This document shows positions 1 through 7,446 of a stretch of 64,000 nt of DNA, in pieces. The stretch is from DASQYE01 sp036389675. GTDB taxonomy: Bacteria > Acidobacteriota > Blastocatellia > Pyrinomonadales > Pyrinomonadaceae. Each line of letters starts with the position of its first letter. Position 1 is the first letter of the stretch. The stretch lies in the NCBI GenBank assembly GCA_036389675.1, contig DASVWI010000038.1, forward strand, positions 186,001 through 250,000, in the 5' to 3' direction. Below the pieces are notes generated by a model, which did not search any database, was not told the origin of the DNA, and was given only the letters and a program-made list of their open reading frames with translations. A program made the translations under genes and the position numbers.

Positions 1-65
1 GCTACCGGGTTATCAAAGAAGAGTATGACGACTTGTATGCCGATTTATCCGGTGCTTCAAAGTAA
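1..65 (+). CDS. C-terminal end of an unidentified protein (partial)
   Basis: The frame starting at base 3 is open from the window edge and ends at TAA 63-65. Only about 20 codons are present (ends EEYDDLYADLSGASK), so no family can be assigned. The acidic, Tyr-rich tail looks like a real protein end, but this rests only on frame openness over a short distance. Bases 66-269 that follow hold no recognisable gene. Confidence 0.4.
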   Translation, partial: YRVIKEEYDDLYADLSGASK

Positions 66-269
66 GGCGCACGGGTCGGCCTTCGAGCCAGCTAAAGGAG
101 AGCGCCCCCTTTGTGTGCGCGCTTGCGTACAGACTTTATCACCCCGAATGTTAAGCTGATTGACAGGTTCTTTTAGAATTCATCACTCGATATCCGGAGG
201 CGTTTTACTGCCTTCTTCTTGCGGCGTCTGCTGTGTTGTACGGGCGACTAAAGCCGGGTAGAGGTTTTT

Positions 270-692
270 ATGTACGACGAAACAGACCCGCCGGAAGAAG
301 CACGCCCGACAATCTTTCTCGTCGAGGAAGACGACGACGCCCGCCCGCATCTGAGCAGGAATCTACGCAAACTCGGCTATCGCCTGCTCGTGGCGGCGAG
401 CCTGGAAGACGCACGCGACTGGATGAGCGCCAAAGGCTGTGTCCACGCCGATCTGGTGTTGGTTGATCTTGTAAACAGAACGCCCGAAGAGTCTGTCATC
501 ATCGGGCGCGAGCTGTGCGGCCCCGCCAGATACAACGGTCACATGCCGCTCATCGTCATGCCTGAACGCGTCCCCGAAGAATTGGAAGGCACGGACGTTA
601 ACGTGAGCGGCAATGACTGGATTTCCTACCTTGAGGATTCAGACCAGCTCCAAAGGTTGATGGAAAGATTGATACCCGCGAAAGCGACGTAA
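270..692 (+). CDS. Degenerate response-regulator receiver protein
   Basis: The 140-residue product is a single receiver (CheY-like) domain. The acidic pair that binds Mg sits in VEEDDDAR near residue 20, and the phospho-acceptor Asp position is in LVLVDLVN near residue 65. The conserved Thr/Ser after beta-4 (here PLIVMPE) and the Lys of beta-5 (here DWISYLED) are not recognisable, so canonical phosphorelay switching is doubtful. There is no output domain and no adjacent histidine kinase; it may act as a single-domain or pseudo-receiver. The ATG at 270 follows a GGGTAGAGG ribosome-binding sequence. Receiver family assignment is fairly secure, activity is not. Confidence 0.75.
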   Translation: MYDETDPPEEARPTIFLVEEDDDARPHLSRNLRKLGYRLLVAASLEDARDWMSAKGCVHADLVLVDLVNRTPEESVIIGRELCGPARYNGHMPLIVMPERVPEELEGTDVNVSGNDWISYLEDSDQLQRLMERLIPAKAT

Positions 693-819
693 ATAATAAC
701 AGCATCGCACCCGTAGCATCCCTCTCATCATTCTCAGACCAAAACGAGACCGGAGTATTTGCCTTCGTATTCTCACGAGCCCGTCGTCGGTTTTGCCGCT
801 CACAACTAAATTCCACCTG

Positions 820-1413
820 TCACTGCTCCGACGCCAGCAGCGCGCGCACCTTCTTCATGTCCTCCCAGACCTCGCGCTTCTTCGAGGGGTCGCGCAGCAG
901 GTAGGCGGGGTTGAAGGTCGGCATCAGTTGCATGCCGTGATAGTCGTGAAACTCTCCGCGCATTTGTGAGATGGGCTTTTTGGTGCGGAGCAGGGCACGC
1001 GTCGGGGTGTTGCCGAATGAGATGACGACTTCGGGACGGACGATAGCCAGCTCGCGGTGAAGATAGGGCGTGAAGAAGGAGAGGATGTCGGGCGTCATCT
1101 CGTCGCCCGTCGAGATGATTTTTACGGTGTTCGTCAGGTAACAGTCTTCTCGTTTGAGGCCGATGCTTGAGAGTATGCGCTCAAGCATTTGACCGGCTGG
1201 CCCCATGAAGGGACGCCCCGAATCTATATCGGGCGCGCCGGGCGACTCGCCGACGACAGCCGCCCGCGCGCCCTTCGAGCCCTCACCGAAGATAAAGATG
1301 CGACTCGCATACTGCGGCAGCGCCTTGGCGCGCTCAAGCATCTCCGCGTTGAGCTCCTCAAGCGTCTCCTTCGCCTCCGGCGGCCCTTCGTCCTGAAAAA
1401 GTGAAGACTGCAT
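820..1413 (-). CDS. Uracil-DNA glycosylase superfamily protein, degenerate paralogue without Fe-S cysteines
   Basis: This protein of about 197 aa is clearly homologous to the family 4 uracil-DNA glycosylase encoded just upstream on the same strand: shared GRPF.G.AGQ.L, the LRDPSKKRE.WEDMKKV end and the GN(T)..LL core. It differs at functional positions. Motif 1 reads GESPGAPD instead of GEAPGADED, the catalytic-loop HPAY reads NPAY (His to Asn), and the four cysteines that hold the 4Fe-4S cluster in family 4 are absent; only one Cys remains. I chose the ATG at 1413 (MQSSLFQ) because the longer ATG at 1449 lies in an intergenic repeat. It is probably co-transcribed with the intact copy, 45 bp away. 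It could be a divergent glycosylase with changed specificity or a non-catalytic DNA-binding paralogue. Confidence 0.85.
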   Translation of the reverse strand: MQSSLFQDEGPPEAKETLEELNAEMLERAKALPQYASRIFIFGEGSKGARAAVVGESPGAPDIDSGRPFMGPAGQMLERILSSIGLKREDCYLTNTVKIISTGDEMTPDILSFFTPYLHRELAIVRPEVVISFGNTPTRALLRTKKPISQMRGEFHDYHGMQLMPTFNPAYLLRDPSKKREVWEDMKKVRALLASEQ

Positions 1414-1426
1414 AAGAACAAAGATG

Positions 1427-1476
1427 AGTGACGAGTTAAGGACAAGCATTTAACTTGCTACTTGTCACTCGTCACT
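1427..1476. repeat. Intergenic hairpin of the GTGACGAGT type
   Basis: AGTGACGAG (1427-1435) is complementary to CTCGTCACT (1468-1476), with further CAAG/CTTG pairing inside. The right arm encodes the end (VTSDK-stop) of the upstream glycosylase on the minus strand. The same word recurs in the palindrome at 26046-26100. Confidence 0.7.
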
Positions 1477-2453
1477 GTATTCAAGTAGTCGCGCACCTTT
1501 TTCATGTCTTCCCATGCTTCGCGCTTCTTAGAGGGGTCGCGCAGCAGATAGGCAGGGTGAAAGGTGGGCATGACTTTGATGCCGTGATAATCCTGAAACT
1601 GGCCGCGCAGGCGTGTGATGCCCTCTTTTGTTCCGAGAAGATTTTTCATGGCCGTGTTGCCGAGGACGACTATGATGTCGGGGCGTATGACATCGATTTC
1701 GCGCAGGAGAAAAGGCTTGCAGGTGGCGGCCTCCGCCGGGGTGGGCGTGCGGTTCTGCGGGGGGCGGCAGCGGTTGACGTTGCCGATCATGATGTCGTCA
1801 CGCTTGAGCCCGATGGCTTCGATGATCTTGTTGAGCAGTTGACCGGCCCGCCCGACGAAGGGGCGGCCCGATGCGTCCTCGTCCGCGCCGGGCGCTTCGC
1901 CGATGAACATCAGTCGCGCCTTCGGATTGCCTTCGCTGTTAACGACGCGCGCTCGGCTCTGGCTCAAAGGGCAGCGCATACACTCGCCTATGTCTCGCCA
2001 GATGTCTTCGAGCGTCTCGTTGGAACGGGGCAGGCTCTCGTCGTCCTTCGGCGTGACGAGGCCGAAGAGAGTTTCCTGCGGCGGCGGTGGGTCAGCGTCA
2101 GGATATTTCTTTTTAGCCATCTCCGTTTGCTCTGAGCTTGTCTGTGTGAGCGGTCTTTGAGCCACGTGCGGGCTCGCCTTAGCCTGCGTGGGCGCGGGCC
2201 TCTCTGCCGGTCTCTGCGGCTCGGCCTCCCTCGTTGCGGCTGCCACGGCGTTGCGTCTAAGGGCAGAGAGGTTCTCGGCAGCAGCGACCTCATGCCCGGA
2301 CTTCTCAGGCACGATTCTGGAATATTCCTGCGGCTGGCTGGCGCTCGCCTGTCCAAACTCTATGCCTTCGACGCCCAGTTCGCGCAAGTATGAAGCATAC
2401 TCAGCCGCTTCCTCTAACAGCACACGCAACTCTGTCAACTCTGATTCTGCCAT
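1458..2453 (-). CDS. Family 4 uracil-DNA glycosylase (Fe-S)
   Basis: It removes uracil from DNA, the first step of base excision repair. The 331-aa protein has a non-conserved, low-complexity N-terminal extension of about 140 residues (Ala/Pro/Gln-rich) followed by a canonical family 4 domain. That domain has a Cys-x2-Cys pair in GECMRCPLSQ, motif 1 GEAPGADED, two further cluster Cys in NVNRCRPPQ and AATCKPF, and the catalytic loop PTFHPAYLLRD. The start is ATG 2453 (MAESELTEL); a longer in-frame ORF runs back into an intergenic GGATGAA repeat and is not believable. The last five residues (VTSDK) and the stop codon come from a repeat hairpin. The degenerate paralogue lies directly downstream, and coaBC directly upstream on the same strand. 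Confidence 0.93.
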   Translation of the reverse strand: MAESELTELRVLLEEAAEYASYLRELGVEGIEFGQASASQPQEYSRIVPEKSGHEVAAAENLSALRRNAVAAATREAEPQRPAERPAPTQAKASPHVAQRPLTQTSSEQTEMAKKKYPDADPPPPQETLFGLVTPKDDESLPRSNETLEDIWRDIGECMRCPLSQSRARVVNSEGNPKARLMFIGEAPGADEDASGRPFVGRAGQLLNKIIEAIGLKRDDIMIGNVNRCRPPQNRTPTPAEAATCKPFLLREIDVIRPDIIVVLGNTAMKNLLGTKEGITRLRGQFQDYHGIKVMPTFHPAYLLRDPSKKREAWEDMKKVRDYLNTVTSDK

Positions 2454-2460
2454 AACATAT

Positions 2461-2535
2461 AGAAAGGATGAAGGCGGCAACGATGAAGGATGAAGTAAAA
2501 GTATCTCTTTCATCCTTCCGCCTTCATCCTTTCTC
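2461..2535. repeat. GGATGAA-type intergenic hairpin A1
   Basis: The left arm has purine-rich words (GAAAGGATGAAGGCGG, GATGAAGGATGAAG) and the right arm the complement (TTTCATCCTTCCGCC, TTCATCCTTTC). It lies between coaBC and the glycosylase gene. On the minus strand it provides the final AAA GGA TGA (Lys-Gly-stop) of coaBC. Same family as 15308-15412 and 30982-31077. Confidence 0.75.
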
Positions 2536-3777
2536 TTTCCCTCGGCGCAGGCGCACCAGATAATCAAGTATGTGGTGCGAGGCTTCGAGCTTGGACATTA
2601 AAGGCAGCTCGACGGGGCGCTCGCGGTCGCGCGCCAGTAGAGTGATCACATTGGTTGAAGTGTCGAAGCCCGCTCCTTCGCGCGTGATGTCGTTGGCGAC
2701 GATCATGTCCAGTCTCTTTCGACGCATCTTTTCCGCCGCGTGACGCAGCAGATCATCCGTCTCGGCGGCGAAGCCGACCAGTATGAGCCCGTCGCGCTTT
2801 GAATTGCCGACCTCCGCCAGAATGTCCGGCGTCGGTTCAAGCTTGAGCGTGAGCGCGGCCTCCGTCTTCTTGAGCTTGCTCGCGGCGCGCTCGGCTGGCC
2901 TGTAGTCTGCGACGGCGGCGGCGGCGATGAAGACGGTCGCATGCTCGACTTCATGCATGACGGCGGAGCGCATCTCTTCGGCTGACAGGGCGCTGATGAG
3001 ACGCACCGCTGCGGGCGGCTGCGCTGTGGTGTTGGCCGCGACGACCGTGACATCCGCGCCGCGCGCACGGGCCGCTTCCGCCAGGGCGAAGCCCATTCGG
3101 CCAGACGAACGGTTGGAGAGAAAGCGCACGGGGTCAATCTCTTCGCGCGTCGCCCCGGCTGTGATCAGTATGCGCTCTCCGGCCAAATCCTGCGCCGTGT
3201 GGCGTCCGGCCTCAAGCAGAAGGTTCAACGCGGCGGCCACTATCTTCTCGGGCTCACTCAAACGACCCGGCCCGAACGTGCCGCAGGCCATCTCGCCGGC
3301 GTCGGGCTCTATGACGCGCACGCCGTCGGCGCGCAATTTGAAGAGGTTGCGACGCGTCGCCGGATGATTCCACATCGTCGTGTTCATCGCCGGGGCTACG
3401 AGGACGGGCGCGTTGGAGGCAAGGTAGGTCGAGGTCAGAAAGTCGTCGGCGATGCCGTTAGCCATCTTGGCGATCAGGTTGGCGGTGGCCGGCGCGATCA
3501 GAAACAGGTCAACGCTCTGCGAAAAGGTGATGTGCGCGATGGGGTCTGGATTGTCCGGCGCGTAGTCGTCAACGATGACGTGAGAGCCCGAGAGCGCGCG
3601 GAACGTCAGAGGCGTGATGAATTCGCAGGCCCGCTTCGTCATGGCGACGCGCACGGAGCAACCGGCGCGCTGCAACCCGCGCAGGATTTCCGCAGCCTTA
3701 TAGGCGGCGATGCCGCCCGAGATGCCAAGCGCAACACGCCTGCCCGCCTGCCCCTCTTTCGTCAAATCATCGGCCAT
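2524..3777 (-). CDS. coaBC: Bifunctional phosphopantothenoylcysteine decarboxylase / phosphopantothenate-cysteine ligase
   Basis: It carries out two consecutive steps of coenzyme A synthesis: CTP-dependent joining of cysteine to 4'-phosphopantothenate, then FMN-dependent decarboxylation. The N-terminal CoaC half shows the flavoprotein start GISGGIAAYKAAE, the APAMN loop and the MACGTFGPGRL segment with the active-site Cys. The CoaB half begins at ITAGATREEIDPVR and contains FLSNRSSGRMG. The length of about 418 aa is typical. The start is either ATG 3777 or an in-frame TTG at 3786; an AAGAAG sequence is spaced better for the TTG, so the first codon is uncertain. The final Lys-Gly-stop is supplied by the downstream repeat. 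Confidence 0.96.
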   Translation of the reverse strand: MADDLTKEGQAGRRVALGISGGIAAYKAAEILRGLQRAGCSVRVAMTKRACEFITPLTFRALSGSHVIVDDYAPDNPDPIAHITFSQSVDLFLIAPATANLIAKMANGIADDFLTSTYLASNAPVLVAPAMNTTMWNHPATRRNLFKLRADGVRVIEPDAGEMACGTFGPGRLSEPEKIVAAALNLLLEAGRHTAQDLAGERILITAGATREEIDPVRFLSNRSSGRMGFALAEAARARGADVTVVAANTTAQPPAAVRLISALSAEEMRSAVMHEVEHATVFIAAAAVADYRPAERAASKLKKTEAALTLKLEPTPDILAEVGNSKRDGLILVGFAAETDDLLRHAAEKMRRKRLDMIVANDITREGAGFDTSTNVITLLARDRERPVELPLMSKLEASHHILDYLVRLRRGKEKG

Positions 3778-3985
3778 CAGAGTCAATCACAAACTTCTTT
3801 TCATCTTGAAAGAAGAAAATGTAACATCGCTCTTCGGGCACGCGCAATCCAAGCGGAGCGCCGCCCGCGTCGCCCCCTTGGGCTCATATGAGACGAGAGG
3901 CGCGCCCGTGTGCTAAACTTCCGAACATACATCTTGACCCCAGCGATTGAGATAACTTCGTACGCTTCCGACGTAAGGCTCTGGT

Positions 3986-4597
3986 ATGAGAAGGGTAAAG
4001 ATTTTTCGCATCGGTCTGTTGATTCTGATTACGCTTGCCGGAACAGTTGCTGCTGCTGAGGCGCAAGGCAGGCGAGGTGAGCAGGACACGGAGTTTGGGC
4101 CTGTGGTGCGCGCCTATCTGGGCTACCTGCGTAATGAACAGGAAGTGGTGGACGACCGCGTGAGCCGCCGCGAGGTCAGCCGCGCCTATTATCGCCGCAA
4201 CTCGAACCGCATACGCGCGCTGCGCCAGATGGCAATCCAACTCGCCGAAGAGAGCGGCAACGACTACCTGCCGGAGCTGGAAGCGGCGGCACGCGACGAG
4301 CTAAAGAACCTCTTCGAAGACCCTCCGCAGCCGGGAACTTTTCAGCCGGGCGAAGTCCTCAATAACACTTTCAGATTCCTCGGCACGGTTCGCGCCGGCG
4401 AGGTCTTCTATCTCTTTGCGCGCCTAGACCCGTATGAACAGGCCGAGTTGATGCAAAAGGAGAAGGAGAGGGCCACGGCAGAGGCGGCAGGCGACACCGA
4501 GCAGGCGGCCAAGCCTGCGACGACTACGACGACGCCGCCCGCCGATGCCGCCCAGACGACACAGACGACCAGACCCAGACGCGCCACCGCGCCGTAA
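3986..4597 (+). CDS. Exported protein of unknown function
   Basis: The 203-aa product starts with a good Sec signal peptide (RRVKIF then a hydrophobic run ending around AAAEAQG). The mature part is helical and charged up to about residue 155, with a Phe/Tyr-rich patch (LNNTFRFLG...VFYLFARL), then a Thr/Pro/Ala-rich tail that looks disordered. I do not recognise the family. It is divergent from coaBC; the 208-bp spacer 3778-3985 holds TTGACC near 3933 but no good -10. It is followed after 37 bp by another small unknown gene on the same strand. Confidence 0.7.
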   Translation: MRRVKIFRIGLLILITLAGTVAAAEAQGRRGEQDTEFGPVVRAYLGYLRNEQEVVDDRVSRREVSRAYYRRNSNRIRALRQMAIQLAEESGNDYLPELEAAARDELKNLFEDPPQPGTFQPGEVLNNTFRFLGTVRAGEVFYLFARLDPYEQAELMQKEKERATAEAAGDTEQAAKPATTTTTPPADAAQTTQTTRPRRATAP

Positions 4598-4634
4598 CCC
4601 TTTAAAGGCTCTGTCAATATTGCCGTTTTCGTCC

Positions 4635-4967
4635 ATGCGTCAGCCGACATTCTTCGATAAAAGTAGCGACCAGACCCGGGTTGATGCCGAGCAGATAGTC
4701 CTGCGCGCCCTGGGCGAATTCCAGTCGCGCGGGCTTGTCCTGGCGGAAAGAGACCTGCCGCTTGACCGTTTGCGGGGGGCGCTCAAACGGGCGGCAGACG
4801 CTTTCGACGTTGACGAATTGCCGGACGAGAGCGCCGTCGCGGCCTTAAGAGCCCTCGGCGCAGACATAAGGCAGGTTCCGTCCTTCGTCGCCAAACATCC
4901 CTTCCGCGTCATCGTGCCGAAGGAGTTGGCCGCACGTGCCCTGGACGCTTACAGGGAAATGTCTTAA
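4635..4967 (+). CDS. Small hypothetical protein
   Basis: The 110-aa soluble protein starts at ATG 4635 (MRQPTFFDK); an earlier in-frame start would overlap the preceding gene and add an unlikely Arg/Pro-rich stretch. It is predicted to be mostly helical, with an acidic middle (DAFDVDELPDESAV) and a basic C-terminus (KHPFRVIVPKEL). No family recognised and no catalytic motif seen. It sits between the exported unknown protein and the asparaginase gene in the same direction, so a loose transcription unit is possible. Confidence 0.6.
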   Translation: MRQPTFFDKSSDQTRVDAEQIVLRALGEFQSRGLVLAERDLPLDRLRGALKRAADAFDVDELPDESAVAALRALGADIRQVPSFVAKHPFRVIVPKELAARALDAYREMS

Positions 4968-5044
4968 TGAAAGCCGACGCGGGCAGAGGGCAATCAAAGA
5001 CGCTGTGTTGATCTCTTAAGACGAGGGTAGCCGGAGGCCATAGA

Positions 5045-6151
5045 ATGCGCTCGACCATCAAGCGAGGGTCTGTCTTTTTATTCATCGCCGCACTTTTCAT
5101 CACCACAGCGCCGCCCGGCACACAGGACGGATGGGCGAGGGAATCTGCACGGAAAGGAAGCATGAGCGATCAGACACCCCGAGCGGCCCGTCCGCCCATA
5201 GGGTTTGCTATTCACGGCGGGGCGGGCACGATTCTCAAGCAGGATTTGACGCCGGAGATGGAGCAAGCCTATCGCGTCAAGCTCAGAGAGGCCGTTCTGG
5301 CCGGTTACGATATTCTCAAAAACGGCGGGAGCAGCCTCAACGCCGTCGAGGCTGCCATTCGTATCATGGAAGACTCGCCCCTGTTCAATGCCGGTAAAGG
5401 CTCTGTCCTCACCAGCGCCGGCACGGTCGAGATGGACGCCTCCATCATGGACGGAAAAACGCTCAAAGCCGGAGCCGTCGCGGGCCTTAAGCATATCAAG
5501 AACCCTATCAGCCTGGCGCGACTGGTCATGGAGCAGTCATCGCACGTCCTGCTCATAGGCGACGGGGCCGAAGCCTTCGCCAAAGAGAAGGGCATCGAAC
5601 AGGTTCCGCAGGATTATTTCATCACCGACAGAAGGCTCAAAGAGCTTGAGCGCGAGAAGGAAAAGGTGAAAAAGCAGGCCGCCCCGCCAAAACAGACGAA
5701 TCGCGAAAGCGGCCTCGCGCCGCCGGACGAGAGAAAATACGGAACTGTCGGGGCCGTGGCGCTGGACAAAGAGGGCAATCTGGCAGCGGGAACCTCTACG
5801 GGCGGGAAAACCAACAAGAGAATTGGGCGCGTCGGCGATTCACCCATCGTAGGCGCTGGCAATTATGCCAACAATCGTACCTGCGCCGTCTCTGGAACTG
5901 GTGACGGCGAATACTTTATCAGGCTGCTCATCGCCTATGACATCTCCGCCCTGATGGAATATAAGGGCATGGCGGTCGAGGCTGCCACCCGAGCCGTCGT
6001 GATGGAGAAGCTCAAGGCGCTCGGAGGCGAGGGCGGCGTCATCGCCATCGATAAAAACGGCAATGTTGCCATGAGCTTCAATACCCCGGGGATGTACAGG
6101 GCCTATATCGCGGCGGACGGCAAACCCGTCGTGGGAATCTACAAGGATTAG
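5045..6151 (+). CDS. Isoaspartyl peptidase / L-asparaginase (Ntn hydrolase), exported
   Basis: Type 2 asparaginase family (N-terminal-nucleophile hydrolase). It hydrolyses isoaspartyl dipeptides and/or asparagine after self-cleavage into alpha and beta subunits. Family landmarks are IHGGAGTI near residue 57, the FNAGKGSVLTSAG.VEMDASIMDG block, and the cleavage site KYGTVGAVALD with nucleophile Thr about residue 234, then AAGTSTGG and GAGNYANN. A hydrophobic N-terminal segment ending near TTAPPGTQ suggests export. A Lys/Glu/Pro-rich linker precedes the cleavage site, as is common in this family. GGAGG lies just upstream of ATG 5045, supporting that start. Confidence 0.93.
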   Translation: MRSTIKRGSVFLFIAALFITTAPPGTQDGWARESARKGSMSDQTPRAARPPIGFAIHGGAGTILKQDLTPEMEQAYRVKLREAVLAGYDILKNGGSSLNAVEAAIRIMEDSPLFNAGKGSVLTSAGTVEMDASIMDGKTLKAGAVAGLKHIKNPISLARLVMEQSSHVLLIGDGAEAFAKEKGIEQVPQDYFITDRRLKELEREKEKVKKQAAPPKQTNRESGLAPPDERKYGTVGAVALDKEGNLAAGTSTGGKTNKRIGRVGDSPIVGAGNYANNRTCAVSGTGDGEYFIRLLIAYDISALMEYKGMAVEAATRAVVMEKLKALGGEGGVIAIDKNGNVAMSFNTPGMYRAYIAADGKPVVGIYKD

Positions 6152-6373
6152 CCCTCAAGGCTGGGCGGCGTGCTTTTTCTCGTCCAGGGACGACGCAAAA
6201 GAGAGTTTGGGGTTGACAAGTGAGCCGCGAAGGGCTTACATGATAGATGCTGGCCCGTAGAGGTCGGCCCGGCCCACAGGCTTTTATCCCGAAGCATCCA
6301 TAAACGGCATACGGTCTCCCCGTAAAATCCGCAAAAAAAGAGCTTCGGAGTGCGTATTTTACGTAAATGTTTG
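6152..6373. other. Intergenic region, no gene
   Basis: No open frame or RNA gene is convincing. TTGACA at 6213-6218 is followed 17 bp later by a poor -10 (TTACAT), so any promoter call there is weak. Confidence 0.4.
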
Positions 6374-6402
6374 TTGACACAAGCCTGCGATTCGTGTAAA
6401 AA
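6374..6402 (+). promoter_or_regulatory. Sigma-70-like promoter for the FecR-like gene
   Basis: A perfect TTGACA (6374-6379), a 17-bp spacer and TAAAAA (6397-6402) face the gene starting at 6583. If used, it gives a leader of about 170 nt. Confidence 0.5.
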
Positions 6403-6582
6403 GGCCGAGATACTGAAGCCCACGGTGGCTCATCATGCCTGCTTTTTTAAGGGATGTTCCGCGCGGGTGATCTTGAAAGAGTCAAGACGGTCGCGTGATG
6501 GAAGTTAAAGACCGTCTTCCGCAAGTCTGGTGAGGCTGGCGGCGCGCTTTAAAATTTTTTTCACTTTACGGGAGGAGAATTA
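6403..6582 (+). promoter_or_regulatory. Structured 5' leader of the FecR-like gene
   Basis: The predicted leader contains a perfect 9-bp inverted repeat AAGACGGTC (6484-6492) / GACCGTCTT (6510-6518) around a 17-nt loop. A T-run (around 6550-6565) and a strong GGGAGGAG ribosome-binding site follow before ATG 6583. It does not match a riboswitch class I know. Confidence 0.4.
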
Positions 6583-7296
6583 ATGATTAGCAGAAGTTGG
6601 AGCCGCAAGTCCTTAGCGTTCTGCCTGGCAATCGCCGTCTTGAGTGTCTACTCGATGGTTGTGCTGGCGACGCCGGGACAGACAGGGCCGTCGGGAGAAC
6701 TGTCGGTATCAGGGCAAGTGACCGTCAACGGCCAAGCCGCAATTTCCGGTGCGACGGTTTTTTCGGATAGCACCGTCGCCACGGCGCAGAATTCCAGCGC
6801 CGTCGTCAGCCTCGGCAAACTCGGACGCGTTGAGCTGTTGCCGAACTCAAGCATGAAGGTTAGCTTTAACGAGACGAGCATCTCAGGAATGCTCGAATCA
6901 GGACGCGCTCGCGTTTCCACCCCCGCCGGTATCATGGTCAACATCGCAACCAAAGATGGAGCCGTGGTCGCCGAGGGCAAGGATGCAACAGCCTTTACCA
7001 TTGACACGGAGTGCGGTAATACGATCGTTGCCACGCAGGCAGGTCTCGTTGAACTGCGCGCCGGTGGCAAGACGACGCAGGTCGCCGCCGGACAGGATGC
7101 GACAGCGGGCGTGGCCCAGCCGGGCACGCGCTGCACGCGCATCGCGAACGTTCGTGGCTATAGCTCGATTGGTGGCGGCGCGTTGGCTGCGCTGTTGTTG
7201 GCCGCCGGTGGAGCCATTGCCGCAGCGATCCTCGCCGGACGCGACAATGACATTAACTTTGGCGGTACGGATGTAATTGCCAGCCCGACCAAGTAA
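6583..7296 (+). CDS. Exported FecR-like domain protein with C-terminal membrane segment
   Basis: The 237-aa product has an N-terminal signal (about residues 8-30). It then has a FecR-like beta-rich domain in which the successive motifs SGATVFSDSTVATAQNSSA, LGKLGRVELLPNSSMKV and SGMLESGRARVSTPAG follow the usual FecR pattern. Two Cys (DTECGN and GTRCTR) could form a disulfide. Near the C-terminus a Gly/Ala-rich hydrophobic segment (GALAALLLAAGGAIAAAILAG) probably anchors it. No sigma/anti-sigma pair is nearby, so a regulatory role is not supported; a cell-envelope role is more likely. The RBS is strong and a good terminator follows. Confidence 0.8.
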   Translation: MISRSWSRKSLAFCLAIAVLSVYSMVVLATPGQTGPSGELSVSGQVTVNGQAAISGATVFSDSTVATAQNSSAVVSLGKLGRVELLPNSSMKVSFNETSISGMLESGRARVSTPAGIMVNIATKDGAVVAEGKDATAFTIDTECGNTIVATQAGLVELRAGGKTTQVAAGQDATAGVAQPGTRCTRIANVRGYSSIGGGALAALLLAAGGAIAAAILAGRDNDINFGGTDVIASPTK

Positions 7297-7355
7297 CCTG
7301 CGTAGAAAGACCGATTCAAACCGTCGCGGCCCCTGTCCGCCGGCGGTAGATGAAT

Positions 7356-7403
7356 AACCTTGCGGGTCATGCGATATTTACCGCGCATGGCCCGCAAGGT
7401 TTT
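7356..7403 (+). terminator. Rho-independent terminator
   Basis: AACCTTGCGGGTCATGCG (7356-7373) pairs, with one mismatch, with CGCATGGCCCGCAAGGTT (7384-7401), followed by a short T stretch. It separates the FecR-like gene from ugd. Confidence 0.75.
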
Positions 7404-7446
7404 ACCATGTCCGAATAAATCCTTCTTCCGGGTGTATTAAGTAGTA

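Noticed and set aside
160..193. TTGACA at 160-165 as a promoter for the receiver gene
   Set aside because: No acceptable -10 at 16-18 bp; the best A/T hexamers are 8 or 22 bp away.
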